A DNA stretch of 64,000 nt from assembly GCF_012940005.1 (NCBI RefSeq), contig NZ_SPMX01000015.1:1-64000 (forward strand), read 5' to 3'. Source of the DNA: Candidatus Accumulibacter contiguus (GTDB lineage: Bacteria; Pseudomonadota; Gammaproteobacteria; Burkholderiales; Rhodocyclaceae). Below, piece after piece: positions 19,800-28,278 of the stretch (positions within the stretch are counted from its first letter, which is position 1; every line of letters begins with the position of its first letter). The notes under the pieces are model-generated. The model ran no database searches and had not been told where the DNA came from. It saw only the letters and a list, made by a program, of their open reading frames with translations. The translations under genes and the position numbers were made by a program.

Positions 19800-20480
19800 A
19801 TGAGTAAATGGCTCGTCGCGAGGCCGCTGCTGATGCTGCCTGTATTTCTGCTGGGGGCATGTACGACGGTGCCGCCAACCAACGTCCATCAACCGATGAG
19901 CGCACGCCCCGCGCAGCGGCCCGATGCGCTCGCTGCCAGCCTCGCGGCGACGGGCAGCATTTACCAGGCCGGAACATCGCGAACACTGTTCGAAGACCGG
20001 CGCGCTCGTTATGTCGGCGATACGATCACGGTGACGATCACCGAGAATACTTCGGCGGCCACCAAGTCGAACAACAGCCTCTCCAAAACCGGCAGCATCA
20101 GCGCCTCGTCCGGACCAAACGTCAATCTGCCCGGCAAGTCGCTGATTGAACTGAAAGGCAGTAGCAGCAACACGGCTGCCGGCAAGGGGGAGGCCGCCGC
20201 CAACAACGTGTTTACCGGCACCATCACGGTGACGGTCATCGAGGTGCTGGCGAACGGCAACCTGCTCGTCTCCGGTGAGAAGCAGGTGGCGATCGGGCAT
20301 GGGCAGGAATACATCCGCCTGTCGGGAATCGTCAATCCCTACTTCGTGAATGCCGCCAATACCATTGCGTCTTCCCAGATTGCCGATGCCCGCATCGAAT
20401 ACAAGGAAAGCGGCGCGATCAGTGAAGCGCAGGTCATGGGCTGGCTGGCGCGCTTCTTCCTGACTTTCCTGCCCTTCTGA
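19800..20480 (+). CDS. flgH: Flagellar L-ring lipoprotein FlgH
   Basis: FlgH builds the L ring in the outer membrane. From ATG 19800, preceded by TAGGAGG, it is 226 residues with a lipoprotein signal (LLMLPVFLLGAC, lipobox LGAC). The FlgH core is LFEDRRARYVGDTITVTITENTSAATKSN and LLVSGEKQVAIGHGQEYIRLSGIVNPYFV, ending with the usual MGWLARFFLTFLPF. An alternative start two codons upstream exists. It is followed by flgI after 12 bases. Confidence 0.95.
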   Translation: MSKWLVARPLLMLPVFLLGACTTVPPTNVHQPMSARPAQRPDALAASLAATGSIYQAGTSRTLFEDRRARYVGDTITVTITENTSAATKSNNSLSKTGSISASSGPNVNLPGKSLIELKGSSSNTAAGKGEAAANNVFTGTITVTVIEVLANGNLLVSGEKQVAIGHGQEYIRLSGIVNPYFVNAANTIASSQIADARIEYKESGAISEAQVMGWLARFFLTFLPF

Positions 20481-20492
20481 GGAGAACCGGCG

Positions 20493-21626
20493 ATGGCATG
20501 GATCATGAATACTCGAGCCGGCAGGGAGCTGCGTCGGACAGCCATGCTGGCGGTCCTGGCGGCGTTGTTCTGCGCTCCGGCCGCGGCCGAGCGGATCAAG
20601 GACCTGGCTTCGGTGCAGGGGGTACGCAACAACCAGCTGATTGGCTACGGCTTGGTCGTGGGCCTGGATGGTAGTGGTGACCAGACGACGCAGACTCCAT
20701 TTACCACGCAAAGCATCATCAACATGCTGGCGCAACTCGGGACGACCTTGCCGACGACGCAATCTCTGCAGCTCAAGAACGTCGCCGCGGTGATGGTGAC
20801 TGCCAACCTGCCTCCCTTTGCGAGGGTTGGGCAGCAGATCGACATCACCGTGTCGTCGATGGGCAACGCCAAGAGTCTACGTGGCGGGACGCTGCTGATG
20901 ACGCCGCTGAAAGGTGCCGATGGGCAGATCTACGCACAGGCGCAAGGCAATTTGCTGGTGGCCGGCGCGGGAGCCGCAGCGGCCGGGAGCAAGGTGGTGG
21001 TCAACCACCTGCTTGCCGGGCGAGTGGTGGGCGGTGCCACCGTCGAACGCGAGGTGCCGACGGCACTCGGGCAGGGCGCATTCATTCATTACGAGATGGC
21101 GACGACCGACTTCGGGACCACCCAGCGGGTGGTCGAGGTCATCAACCGGGAGATTGGTCCGGGTACAGCGCAGGCGGTGGATGGTCGCCTGATTCGCGTG
21201 CTCGCTCCCGAGGAAGCGAATAGCCGGGTGGCTTTCCTGGGGCGAGTCGAGTCTCTCGAAGTGCGCCCGACCCAAACCGTCGCCAAGGTGATCATCAATC
21301 CGCGTACCGGTTCGGTGGTCATGAACCAGACGGTCACCATCGACTCCTGCGCGGTGGCGCATGGTAATCTGTCGGTGATCATCAATAGCGAGCAGAAAGT
21401 CAGTCAGCCCAACGCGCTGGCTGGCGGACAGACGGTCACCACGACACAGAGCGAGATCGAGGTCAAACAGGGAGGAGGGGCGTTGATCCAGCTGAAAGCG
21501 GGCGTCAGTCTTGCCGAGGTGGTCAAGGCGATCAATGCGCTGGGCGCCGGCCCGCAGGATCTGTTGTCCATCCTGCAGTCGATGAAAGCTGCGGGCGCGC
21601 TGCGCGCCGACCTCGAAATCATCTGA
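20493..21626 (+). CDS. flgI: Flagellar P-ring protein FlgI
   Basis: FlgI is the periplasmic P-ring subunit. The 377-residue precursor has a Sec signal ([21 protein letters not shown]) and begins the mature part with [30 protein letters not shown], the most conserved FlgI motif. Further FlgI marks are [29 protein letters not shown] and [21 protein letters not shown] 20493 follows GAGGAG. Length and order are standard. Confidence 0.96.
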   Translation: MAWIMNTRAGRELRRTAMLAVLAALFCAPAAAERIKDLASVQGVRNNQLIGYGLVVGLDGSGDQTTQTPFTTQSIINMLAQLGTTLPTTQSLQLKNVAAVMVTANLPPFARVGQQIDITVSSMGNAKSLRGGTLLMTPLKGADGQIYAQAQGNLLVAGAGAAAAGSKVVVNHLLAGRVVGGATVEREVPTALGQGAFIHYEMATTDFGTTQRVVEVINREIGPGTAQAVDGRLIRVLAPEEANSRVAFLGRVESLEVRPTQTVAKVIINPRTGSVVMNQTVTIDSCAVAHGNLSVIINSEQKVSQPNALAGGQTVTTTQSEIEVKQGGGALIQLKAGVSLAEVVKAINALGAGPQDLLSILQSMKAAGALRADLEII

Positions 21627-21665
21627 ACCCATGTCGAGCAGAACACCAAGGGGAGCCCTTCACTG

Positions 21666-22613
21666 ATGAATTCCGCCAATCTCGGCGTCAATCGTCTGGC
21701 GATCGATCCGACCCTGGGCGGCGATCTGCGCGCCAGACTCCGAGCGGATCCGCAAGCCGGCGTGCGGCAGGCCGCGCGACAGTTCGAAGGCATGCTGCTG
21801 CACCTGATGTTGAAAAGCATGCGTGATGCGTCTACCGTCGGTGGGCTGCTCGACAGCGATCAGAGCCGCTTTTTCACCACTATCGGTGACCAGCAAATGG
21901 CGCAGGATCTCGCTGCGCAAACGCCGCTGGGTTTCGCCGCATTGATCGAAAAGCAGCTGGCGCGACAGATGACTGCCGGCACTGCGGCTGCGGCGACTTC
22001 TCCCCTCGAACTGCTGCAGCAGTCGTTGCCTGCGCAGATCAAGGCGAGTACGGCGACCATCAGGTCCATGACCGGAGCCCAGCGCAGCACAGCCGCACTC
22101 CCCGTGGCAAACAGCGGCGCGCTGAGCACGGCCGGCACGTCATCCGGTGCGCGTGCTTTTGTCGATCGCGTCTGGCCGCAGGCTGTCGAGGCGGCAGCGC
22201 TGACCGGCGTGCCCGCGCATTTTCTTGTCGCACAGTCGGCACTCGAGAGTGGCTGGGGCAAACGTGAGATCAAGGCCGCCGATGGTTCGCCAAGCTTCAA
22301 TCTGTTCGGGATCAAGGCCGGGCGGAGCTGGTCGGGACCGACAGCCGAAGTGCAGACCACCGAATTCGTCAAGGGAGAGGCACAATCGGTACGCGCCAGG
22401 TTCCGCGTCTATGGTTCGTATGCCGAGGCCTTTCGCGACTATGCAAAAGTCCTGAGCAGTAATCCCCGCTTTGCCGGGGTCATTGGGCAGCAGGATGGCA
22501 CGCAGTTTGCGCGTTCCCTGCAGCAGGCGGGCTATGCCACTGACCCGATGTACGCCGACAAGCTGGCTCGCATCATCAGCGGACCGATGCTGCGGCAGGC
22601 GCTAAGCGCTTAA
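21666..22613 (+). CDS. flgJ: Flagellar rod cap / peptidoglycan hydrolase FlgJ
   Basis: This 315-residue, two-domain FlgJ is typical of beta- and gammaproteobacteria. The N-terminal part (VRQAARQFEGMLLHLMLKSMRDAS, DSDQSRFFTTIGDQQMAQDLA) is the rod-binding cap. The C-terminal half is a glucosaminidase-type muramidase (FLVAQSALESGWGKREIK with the catalytic glutamate, NLFGIKAGRSWSGP, VYGSYAEAFRDYAKVL) that opens peptidoglycan for the rod. It is the last gene before the flg locus is interrupted; flgK begins only 3.6 kb further on. Confidence 0.96.
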   Translation: MNSANLGVNRLAIDPTLGGDLRARLRADPQAGVRQAARQFEGMLLHLMLKSMRDASTVGGLLDSDQSRFFTTIGDQQMAQDLAAQTPLGFAALIEKQLARQMTAGTAAAATSPLELLQQSLPAQIKASTATIRSMTGAQRSTAALPVANSGALSTAGTSSGARAFVDRVWPQAVEAAALTGVPAHFLVAQSALESGWGKREIKAADGSPSFNLFGIKAGRSWSGPTAEVQTTEFVKGEAQSVRARFRVYGSYAEAFRDYAKVLSSNPRFAGVIGQQDGTQFARSLQQAGYATDPMYADKLARIISGPMLRQALSA

Positions 22614-22639
22614 AAGCGTGTTGATTAATTTGCCTGGAG

Positions 22640-22741
22640 CCGGTAAGCGGTCTTGGGTAAGTTCTCCGACATTCCGAGACGGCATTTCCTCATGGATTAG
22701 CTGTTGAAATGTCGGAAGACTTCTTCACAACCGCTTAGTGG
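22640..22741. repeat. Imperfect 39-bp inverted repeat downstream of flgJ
   Basis: The left arm at 22640-22678 (with TAAGCGGT and TCCGACATT) and the right arm at 22703-22741 (AATGTCGGA, ACCGCTTA) match at roughly two thirds of positions in inverted orientation without gaps. This could be a decayed MITE or a bidirectional terminator at the left border of the inserted defence debris. Confidence 0.4.
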
Positions 22742-22830
22742 TGAGCGGTGAGCGTCTCAAGGGCAAGATCGGGGTCATGCCGCAGCCGGCGCGTATCGAA
22801 CTGCTGACCTGGCTGAAATCCCGCTACTGA
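22741..22830 (+). pseudogene. Short C-terminal-like fragment, unknown
   Basis: The frame from GTG 22741 reads GKIGVMPQPARIELLTWLKS and stops with TGA at 22828, three bases before the next ATG (22834). It looks like the tail of a longer protein whose start was lost at the flgJ side. I do not recognise the family, and it may be chance. Confidence 0.25.
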
Positions 22831-22833
22831 CGC

Positions 22834-23172
22834 ATGAGCGCAAACCACCCACTCGATGCGGAGTTGCGTGATCTCTGGAGCCGCCGGCGTGACCTTGATC
22901 AGGCCGGCTGGACACGACTGTACGAGATCTCCGCGACCGTCCTGATGAACTACAAGCCGCGTGAACTGGCCGGCCTGCCCGAAGACCGTGAGGTCTATGT
23001 CACAAAGCCCTATCAACGGGCAGGTCTGACGGACAGTGCCTTCTGGAACCCTTGCCCCGCCTGCCTTTCCGGGGCGGAAAAGGTGAACGGGGGCAAGAAC
23101 CGGGCCAACAATGCTTCCATCATTCCTCGGAAAATTCTTCCTGTACTCTTTCAATACCTTGCAGCGGGGTGA
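22834..23172 (+). pseudogene. Unknown protein, probably truncated after about 55 residues
   Basis: From ATG 22834 the first 55 residues (MSANHPLDAELRDLWSRRRD, WTRLYEISATVLMNYKP, LAGLPEDREVY) look like a genuine, charged helical protein. From about residue 57 the composition changes (KPYQRAGLTDSAFWNPCPAC) and the frame runs into the duplicated cas1-tail repeat at 23151. I think the authentic gene was cut there. I recognise no family. It could be a cargo gene of the same defence island. Confidence 0.35.
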
Positions 23173-23345
23173 ACGTCGAAGAAACCTGTCGAATTGTCAA
23201 GGAGCGAGGCGACGGCGTCAGTCTACCACGTCCCCGCGCGCATCAGGCGTCGTCGAGATGCCAGAAACGCGGAGCAGCGGTTTTGCCGCCCAGCCAGTGC
23301 GCCAGTTCTCGCGCCTGCAGGTGAATGGAGCCTGCGCCACGACAA
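23151..23345. repeat. Duplicated cas1 3'-end segment, copy R1
   Basis: This 195-bp stretch is about 94% identical by eye to 24582-24775 in the same orientation. Read on the minus strand it encodes the last 26 or so residues of Cas1 (IHLQARELAHWLGGKTAAPR and FWHLDDA, stop at 23246-23248) plus about 95 bp of downstream sequence. No cas1 body is attached; instead the broken pglX-like gene joins it at 23346. Confidence 0.85.
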
Positions 23346-23806
23346 TCACTCCGTACCCCAGGTCGGCCATGACTTCCCGCGTGGCGATACCGAGCACCAC
23401 CGCCTCGCGCCATTTCTGGAAGCTGGAGAGGAAGAAACGGCTGCGTGAGGTGCGCCCATGCGACCGCCAGGGCGCAACAGTTGCAGCCCACGTTCGACGA
23501 AGATCGCCAGCAGGTCGTTCTTGCTGCCCGGATAGGCTCTGGCCAGCAAGTCCTTGACGCCGGTGCCGAGCGCGCCGAACGGCGGATTCATCGCCACCAA
23601 ATCGAAGGCTTCGCGAGTGAGGTCGATCAGGCGCAAGCCTTCCAGCGCATCCTGGGCAAACAGGCGGCCCTGGGAGGTCGCCTTCGCCGCCCGGCCATAA
23701 TCTCTCAGGGCGACGCACAGGTGGTCTCCGGTCCTTTGCCAGGTTCCTTGCGCACCTCGTTGACGAAACGCTGCAGGCGATTTCTTGTGGTTTGGTCGAA
23801 GGCCAT
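23346..23806 (-). pseudogene. PglX-like adenine DNA methyltransferase, deleted and frameshifted
   Basis: From ATG 23806, five bases after the vapC stop, MAFDQTTRNRLQRFVNEVRK resembles the start of PglX-type methyltransferases. After a deletion the next recognisable part is LIDLTREAFDLVAMNPPFGA with the NPPF catalytic motif IV of N6-adenine methylases, then AYPGSKNDLLAIFVERGLQLLRPGGRMGA. A frameshift leads to RFFLSSFQKWREAVVLGIA and ADLGYGVIV, where the sequence joins the cas1-tail repeat. Intact PglX proteins of BREX phage-defence systems exceed 1000 residues, so this is a relic. No other BREX gene is visible here. Confidence 0.65.
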
Positions 23807-23810
23807 GGAC

Positions 23811-24233
23811 TTAGCCGAATTCCAGGGTGAGGCCCAGGCGTCGTGCATTGACGCCCTGCTTGTGATCCAGGGTAGCGAAACGCTGAATTCCCAACTCCTG
23901 GGCGACGGCGATGTGCAAGGCATCGGCGCCCCGAAGCCCCTGCTCAAAATCATCCACCAGAGCCGCCGCTGCGCGGTAAGCGACCCGCGAGACGGGCGTC
24001 AAGGTCAGTCCGCCGGCGCTGAGTTGCTCGAAGAGAACGAGCACGTCCTTGGCCTGTCGGCTGAGCAGTTGGCCGATGCGGGTCTTGAGGGCAATGGCGC
24101 TGTGGAACTCGGTCAGTGTCCAGTCGGCACTGACCAGCGTCTCGGATAGATCTTCGAACCACTGTTCCACCCGCGCCGTTCCTGTCTCCGGTGTCAACAA
24201 AGCCACCCAGACACTGGTGTCGGCGTAGATCAT
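23811..24233 (-). CDS. vapC: VapC-like PIN-domain ribonuclease toxin
   Basis: This 140-residue PIN-domain protein begins MIYADTSVWVALL, with the first catalytic aspartate. It retains the acidic positions of the fold: E in LTEFHSAIALKTR, D in GLRGADALHIAVAQE and D in FATLDHKQG. VapC toxins cleave tRNA or rRNA and are neutralised by the upstream antitoxin. The start overlaps the antitoxin stop as TGATG, so translation is coupled. The pair looks intact although its surroundings are decayed, which is common because addiction modules resist loss. Confidence 0.85.
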   Translation of the reverse strand: MIYADTSVWVALLTPETGTARVEQWFEDLSETLVSADWTLTEFHSAIALKTRIGQLLSRQAKDVLVLFEQLSAGGLTLTPVSRVAYRAAAALVDDFEQGLRGADALHIAVAQELGIQRFATLDHKQGVNARRLGLTLEFG

Positions 24234-24487
24234 CAGAAACGATCGGCTTGCCGCATCGCCTCGACAACCGGTTCGCCGATCGGTAAATTGGCGCGCAGTG
24301 CCCGCGCCTGTTTCAGGAACGCCGCTTTATCGAAGGACTCCGTCGCCATGGGGCGCAAGCGCAGATCGCCTGTTGACGTGACTTCGATTTCCAGAGCGTC
24401 GCCCGCCTTGACACGCGCCTGGCGGGCACACTCGCCAGGGATGCGTACCGCCAGGCTGTTGCCCCATTTGGCCAGATGTACTTTCAT
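24233..24487 (-). CDS. vapB: VapB-like AbrB/MazE-type antitoxin
   Basis: From ATG 24487 the 84-residue protein starts MKVHLAKWGNSLAVRIPGEC, the swapped-hairpin AbrB DNA-binding domain (WGNSLAVRIP). It is followed by a C-terminal toxin-binding tail rich in hydrophobic and charged residues (ESFDKAAFLKQARALRANLPIGE). The longer frame from 24631 is rejected because it lacks similarity and overlaps the repeat. The antitoxin should bind its own promoter and repress the vapBC operon. Confidence 0.85.
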   Translation of the reverse strand: MKVHLAKWGNSLAVRIPGECARQARVKAGDALEIEVTSTGDLRLRPMATESFDKAAFLKQARALRANLPIGEPVVEAMRQADRF

Positions 24488-24512
24488 GCATGGTTTCTCC
24501 ACGATGTATAGC

Positions 24513-24534
24513 CGCGTATCTACAGTATCACGCG
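24513..24534. promoter_or_regulatory. Possible vapBC operator
   Basis: A 22-bp imperfect palindrome with outer arms CGCGT/ACGCG and inner AT-rich bases lies 26 bp upstream of the antitoxin start, where autoregulatory VapB sites usually occur. A TATACA-like -10 overlaps the area on the minus strand. Confidence 0.4.
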
Positions 24535-24581
24535 GGGTCGTTGTTGACCATGACTTCGCGGGTGCAGGTTCCTTGACTCGG

Positions 24582-24775
24582 TCAATACCTTGCAGCGGGG
24601 TGAACGTCGAAGAAACCTGTCGAATGGTCAAGGAGCGAGGCGACGGCGTCAGCCTACCATGCCCGCGCGCGCATCAGGCGTCGTCGAGATGCCAGAAACG
24701 CGGAGCACCGGTCGTGCCGCCCAGCCAGTGCGCCAGTTCTCGCGCCTGCAGGTGAATGAGCCTGCGCCACGACAA
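24582..24775. repeat. cas1 3'-end segment, copy R2 (in situ)
   Basis: This is the original context of the repeat: the last 34 or so codons of the intact cas1 gene plus 92 bp downstream. It pairs with R1 at 23151-23345. The 1.24 kb between the two copies carries vapB, vapC and the pglX relic, all read in the same direction as cas1. Confidence 0.85.
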
Positions 24776-25645
24776 ACTCTCGCCCCGCCAGGCAATGCTT
24801 CCCGCAAGCAAGCGCTCCCAGGCTCGGTAAACCACTCCTCGCCGCCCATCGTGCAGCAGGCAGCGGTCGCCCTCGGTCTGAAAGTCGTCGGGAGCGAGTT
24901 CCGACTTCAGTAGCCTGGCGCTGAAGCGGTCGGCGAGCGGCCGCAGTGGTTCGACGAGGTCCATCAGCAGTGTTGGCCGGCCATCCTCGGCGGAGTGGTA
25001 GAACCCTCCTGAGACGTCGAGCCCGGCTGCGGTAGCACCCACCTCGACCTCGTTGAGCAGCAGGGTATAAACCAGCGAGAGCACGGAATTGACCGGATCG
25101 GGCGGCGGATGCTGACGGCGCTGCTCGAAAACGAAAAGGCTGCCTTCCAGATGCTGACGCAAACCGTCGAAGAACGCCCGCGCCGCGGCACCCTCATGGC
25201 CACGCAGGCGATCCAGATCCAGGCAATGGTGGCTGGCCAGCAGCCCGTCGGCGATCTCGTGCCGTCCAGGGACGCGCCACTGCCGCAGCAGCCGGCCGTG
25301 ACCGCGAAGTTTCGCCTGCACCAGTGCGCGGGCGACAGTCATGCACCGGACTGGATCGTCCATCGCCTGGTACTGCTGCTTGCGGAGCATGATCTGGCGG
25401 CCGGGCTTTCCCAGCAGGCTGCCGCGAAAACCGCCGCGTAGCGAGGAGAAGATCACCGGGATGCCCTCCCTCAGCAGAACCGCAATGGCGTCGTGGCTGA
25501 AGTGCGCGTGTGCAAGCACGATCACCTGTTCGACCTGATGCAGGGGTAGCGCCAGTTCTTCTTCTCCCGTGACCTTGAGGGTCAGTCGTCCCTGCGAGGC
25601 GCCGACCTTGACGCCGTGACGATCGATATATAACACGCCGCTCAT
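24674..25645 (-). CDS. cas1: CRISPR-associated integrase Cas1
   Basis: Cas1 is the integrase that inserts spacers into CRISPR arrays as a complex with Cas2. The 323-residue protein starts at ATG 25645, overlapping the cas2 stop as ATGA. The N-terminal beta domain begins VLYIDRHGVKVGASQGRLTL. All three metal-binding elements are present: the glutamate in LRGHEGAAARAFF (near residue 160), the histidine in GFYHSAEDGRP (near 225) and the acidic LLMDLVEPLRP. It therefore looks functional. No effector cas gene or CRISPR array is visible in this window, so either it acts with a distant array or it is an orphan left by deletion. Confidence 0.93.
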   Translation of the reverse strand: MSGVLYIDRHGVKVGASQGRLTLKVTGEEELALPLHQVEQVIVLAHAHFSHDAIAVLLREGIPVIFSSLRGGFRGSLLGKPGRQIMLRKQQYQAMDDPVRCMTVARALVQAKLRGHGRLLRQWRVPGRHEIADGLLASHHCLDLDRLRGHEGAAARAFFDGLRQHLEGSLFVFEQRRQHPPPDPVNSVLSLVYTLLLNEVEVGATAAGLDVSGGFYHSAEDGRPTLLMDLVEPLRPLADRFSARLLKSELAPDDFQTEGDRCLLHDGRRGVVYRAWERLLAGSIAWRGESLSWRRLIHLQARELAHWLGGTTGAPRFWHLDDA

Positions 25646-26019
25646 TCGATCACCCATTCCCTGGCCGGCGGCGGCACCGAATCGGCACGTGCCCGAATGC
25701 AGTCAATGCGCTCGTCGCCGACGTGCGGTAACCGTCGAAACGTATCGAGCAGCCTGTCGAAGCGCTGCTGGCGCGTGGCGTCGAGCCAACACAGAAACAC
25801 CGATTCCTGCACCGGCTCACCGAAACCGAGTAGCAGACGTCGCAGACAGTTTCGGCGGCGGCGGTCGGAAATGTCGTAGGCAACATAGACCGGCAGGGCA
25901 TGTGGTCTCGCGGCAAGCGCATTTGCCGAAGGCCGATGATCGTGTTGCGATTCCGCTTTCAATCTCGTCTCGAAAAAAATCCAGTACCCAAGCAACGCAC
26001 GATCCGGGGCCGGATTCAA
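25642..26019 (-). CDS. cas2: CRISPR-associated protein Cas2
   Basis: The Cas2 core spans roughly residues 42-125: ALPVYVAYDISDRRRRNCLRR with the first-strand aspartate, GFGEPVQESVFLCWLD, and a C-terminal strand IDCIRARADSV. The frame from ATG 26019 carries about 40 extra residues before the core with no clear domain. A TTG at 25962 would shorten it to about 106 residues, closer to the usual 85-100. The gene is cotranscribed with cas1 (4-base overlap) and the order is cas2-cas1. It lies directly upstream of, and divergent from, flgK. Confidence 0.85.
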   Translation of the reverse strand: MNPAPDRALLGYWIFFETRLKAESQHDHRPSANALAARPHALPVYVAYDISDRRRRNCLRRLLLGFGEPVQESVFLCWLDATRQQRFDRLLDTFRRLPHVGDERIDCIRARADSVPPPAREWVIE

Positions 26020-26178
26020 GACTGTGATCCATTGCTGCCTATACTTCGCGCGGCCAAATTTTCGGTTTTACGTTAAGCCAATGTTGGGTTATAAAGAGAA
26101 AATCTGCGCCGCAATCGCAACGGGGCCGTGAATTCATCAACACTTTCTAATGGCCTGAGCAATTTCACGCGCCGGGAC

Positions 26179-26205
26179 TAAATTTATCGCTGCAGGTGCC
26201 GTCTA
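26179..26205 (+). promoter_or_regulatory. Possible sigma-28 (FliA) promoter of flgKL
   Basis: TAAATTTA, an 11-base spacer and GCCGTCTA match the FliA consensus TAAAGTTT-N11-GCCGATAA with exact spacing and 6/8 plus 5/8 matches. A start near 26213 would precede flgK by 20 bases. This would explain how flgK stays expressed despite the insertion separating it from flgJ. Confidence 0.45.
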
Positions 26206-26232
26206 CAGAATAGTCGAAGAGGAACTCATGCC

Positions 26233-28278
26233 ATGGGCTCAGGAATCATCGGTGTCGGTCTCAGCGCTCTGCAGGCCGCCCAGTTCGGTCTGCAAACTAC
26301 CGAACATAATATCGCCAACGTCAATACCCCAGGGTTTTCGCGGCAGCGGACGATCCAGGCGAGCAATTTTGCCCAGCAGACGGGTAGCGGCTTTTTCGGG
26401 CAGGGCACGCATGTCGTGACGGTCGAACGCATGTACAGCCGCTTTCTGAACGACCAGGTCAATCGTTCGCAGAGCAGTACGAGTCAACTCGACAGCTATG
26501 CCGCTCAAATCACCCAGATCAACAACCTGCTCGCCGATCCGACCACTGGCTTGTCGCCGGCACTACAGGGTTTCTTCACGAGTGCCCAGGAGGTTGCGGC
26601 CAATCCTTCCCAATTGGCGAGCCGCCAAATCATGATCGCCAACGCACAGACGCTGAGCACTCGTTATCAGTCGATGGGCGACCAACTCGCCCAGATGTAC
26701 GACGGGGTGAATGGCCAAATCGAGGCAACCGTCACCAGCATCAATGCCAACATCAAACAGATCGCACTGCTGAACCAGCAAATCTCCGTTGCCCAGGCTG
26801 CTACCAGCCAACCCGCCAACGACCTGCTGGATACCCGCGACCAGCTGGTTCTGGATCTGAACAAGCTGATCAAGGCAAAGACCACGACCAATAGCGATGG
26901 CAGTTACAATGTATTCATCGGTAGCGGCCAGCAACTGGTCGCCGGCTCGATCACGATGGATCTCGCGACCATGCGATCGCCGGGCGATCCTTCGCGGCGG
27001 GTGGTCGGCCAGGAAAGCGTGACTGGTGACCACGAGATCCCGGAGTCGCTGCTCAGTGGCGGGTCGCTCGGCGGATTGCTGGCTTTCCGGAGCGAATCGC
27101 TCGATCAGGCGAGCAATGAACTGGGCCGCAACGCGGCCTCGTTGGCTCTCACCTTCAATGCGCAGAGCGCTCTTGGGCAGGATCTGCTCGGTCAGTCGCA
27201 GATCTCTCCGGCGCCCCCTGCGCTCAGCAGTTTTACACCGGATCTGTTCCTGGTTTCGCCGCCGAAGGTGATTGCGAATACGAACAATCCGCCTGGTAGC
27301 CCGACAGTCAGCGCCACTTTTGTCAACCCTCCCCCGTTCAACGGCAACTTCTATACCGATCTCGGGAGCAGCGATTACCGGCTGAGCGCAGACGCGAGCG
27401 GGGTGACGCTGACTCGTCTGTCCGACAACAAGCAATGGAGCGGGGCTGACCTCGGGGTACTCAATACCAATCTGGCAAGCGATCCGCAAGGATTCACGCT
27501 GGATCCTTCCCCGACCCTGCTGGAAGGGTCGAGCTATCTCATCCAGCCAACCCGCGACGCTGCCCGTAAGATCACGGTCAATCCGGCGGTTGTGGCGGAC
27601 GCCAGTCTGATCACGGCTGCCGGGCCAATCCGCACCTCGACAGGGGCGACCAATACCGGATTGGCCAAGGTCTCGGCAGGCAGTGTCGCAGCAGGCTATG
27701 CGACGGCTGTGGCAGGAATGCCGATGTCGCTGGTGTACCAGGGCGGCAAGCTGCAGAACTTTCCGGTGGGTGCGCAAGTTTCGATCAATGGTGCCGCTCC
27801 GGTGGTGATTGCTGCGAGCACGGATGTCGTCCCTTATACGAGCGGGGCGACGATTGCGTTTCTCGACCCGCTTACGAGTACGCCCGGTTTCAGTTTTACC
27901 CTTACTGGTGTGCCCAACAATGGCGATACCTTTAGCATTGCCAGGAATTCCGGTGCGCTCGCCGATGGGCGTAACGCGCTGGTTCTCGCTCAACTCCAGA
28001 CGCAGCAGACGATGTCCGGGAAATCCTCCTCCTTCCAGGAAGCGTATGCGCAATTGGTCAGCCAGACCGGCAGCAAGACCAATCAGATACAGGTCAGCGG
28101 CGCGGCGCAGCAGGCCCTGCTGACGCAGGCCCAAAACAATCGCGAATCGCTCTCGGGGGTCAATCTCGAAGAGGAAGCAGCCAATCTGATTCTTTATCAA
28201 CAGGCCTATCAGGCCGCGGCCAAGGCCCTGCAAATCGGATCCAGTCTTTTCGAGACGATTCTGCAAATGGCGGCCTAA
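26233..28278 (+). CDS. flgK: Flagellar hook-filament junction protein FlgK (HAP1)
   Basis: This 681-residue hook-associated protein begins GSGIIGVGLSALQAAQFGLQTTEHNIANVNTPGFSRQR, the typical FlgK D0/D1 start. It ends with the axial helix NLEEEAANLILYQQAYQAAAKALQIGSSLFETILQMAA. The middle is variable and rich in Ser/Thr/Asn, as in other FlgK proteins, and the length is somewhat above the 550-residue enterobacterial form. ATG 26233 is preceded by GAGGAAC. The stop codon runs into copy 2 of the dispersed hairpin repeat, which separates it from flgL. Confidence 0.95.
   Translation: MGSGIIGVGLSALQAAQFGLQTTEHNIANVNTPGFSRQRTIQASNFAQQTGSGFFGQGTHVVTVERMYSRFLNDQVNRSQSSTSQLDSYAAQITQINNLLADPTTGLSPALQGFFTSAQEVAANPSQLASRQIMIANAQTLSTRYQSMGDQLAQMYDGVNGQIEATVTSINANIKQIALLNQQISVAQAATSQPANDLLDTRDQLVLDLNKLIKAKTTTNSDGSYNVFIGSGQQLVAGSITMDLATMRSPGDPSRRVVGQESVTGDHEIPESLLSGGSLGGLLAFRSESLDQASNELGRNAASLALTFNAQSALGQDLLGQSQISPAPPALSSFTPDLFLVSPPKVIANTNNPPGSPTVSATFVNPPPFNGNFYTDLGSSDYRLSADASGVTLTRLSDNKQWSGADLGVLNTNLASDPQGFTLDPSPTLLEGSSYLIQPTRDAARKITVNPAVVADASLITAAGPIRTSTGATNTGLAKVSAGSVAAGYATAVAGMPMSLVYQGGKLQNFPVGAQVSINGAAPVVIAASTDVVPYTSGATIAFLDPLTSTPGFSFTLTGVPNNGDTFSIARNSGALADGRNALVLAQLQTQQTMSGKSSSFQEAYAQLVSQTGSKTNQIQVSGAAQQALLTQAQNNRESLSGVNLEEEAANLILYQQAYQAAAKALQIGSSLFETILQMAA

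Noticed and set aside
23151-24775. The two 195-bp repeats near cas1 as units of a CRISPR array
   Set aside because: Only two copies, 1.4 kb apart, far longer than a CRISPR repeat and including the cas1 coding end.
26563-28266. 567-residue frame antisense to flgK
   Set aside because: Antisense shadow; flgK is unambiguous in the other strand.
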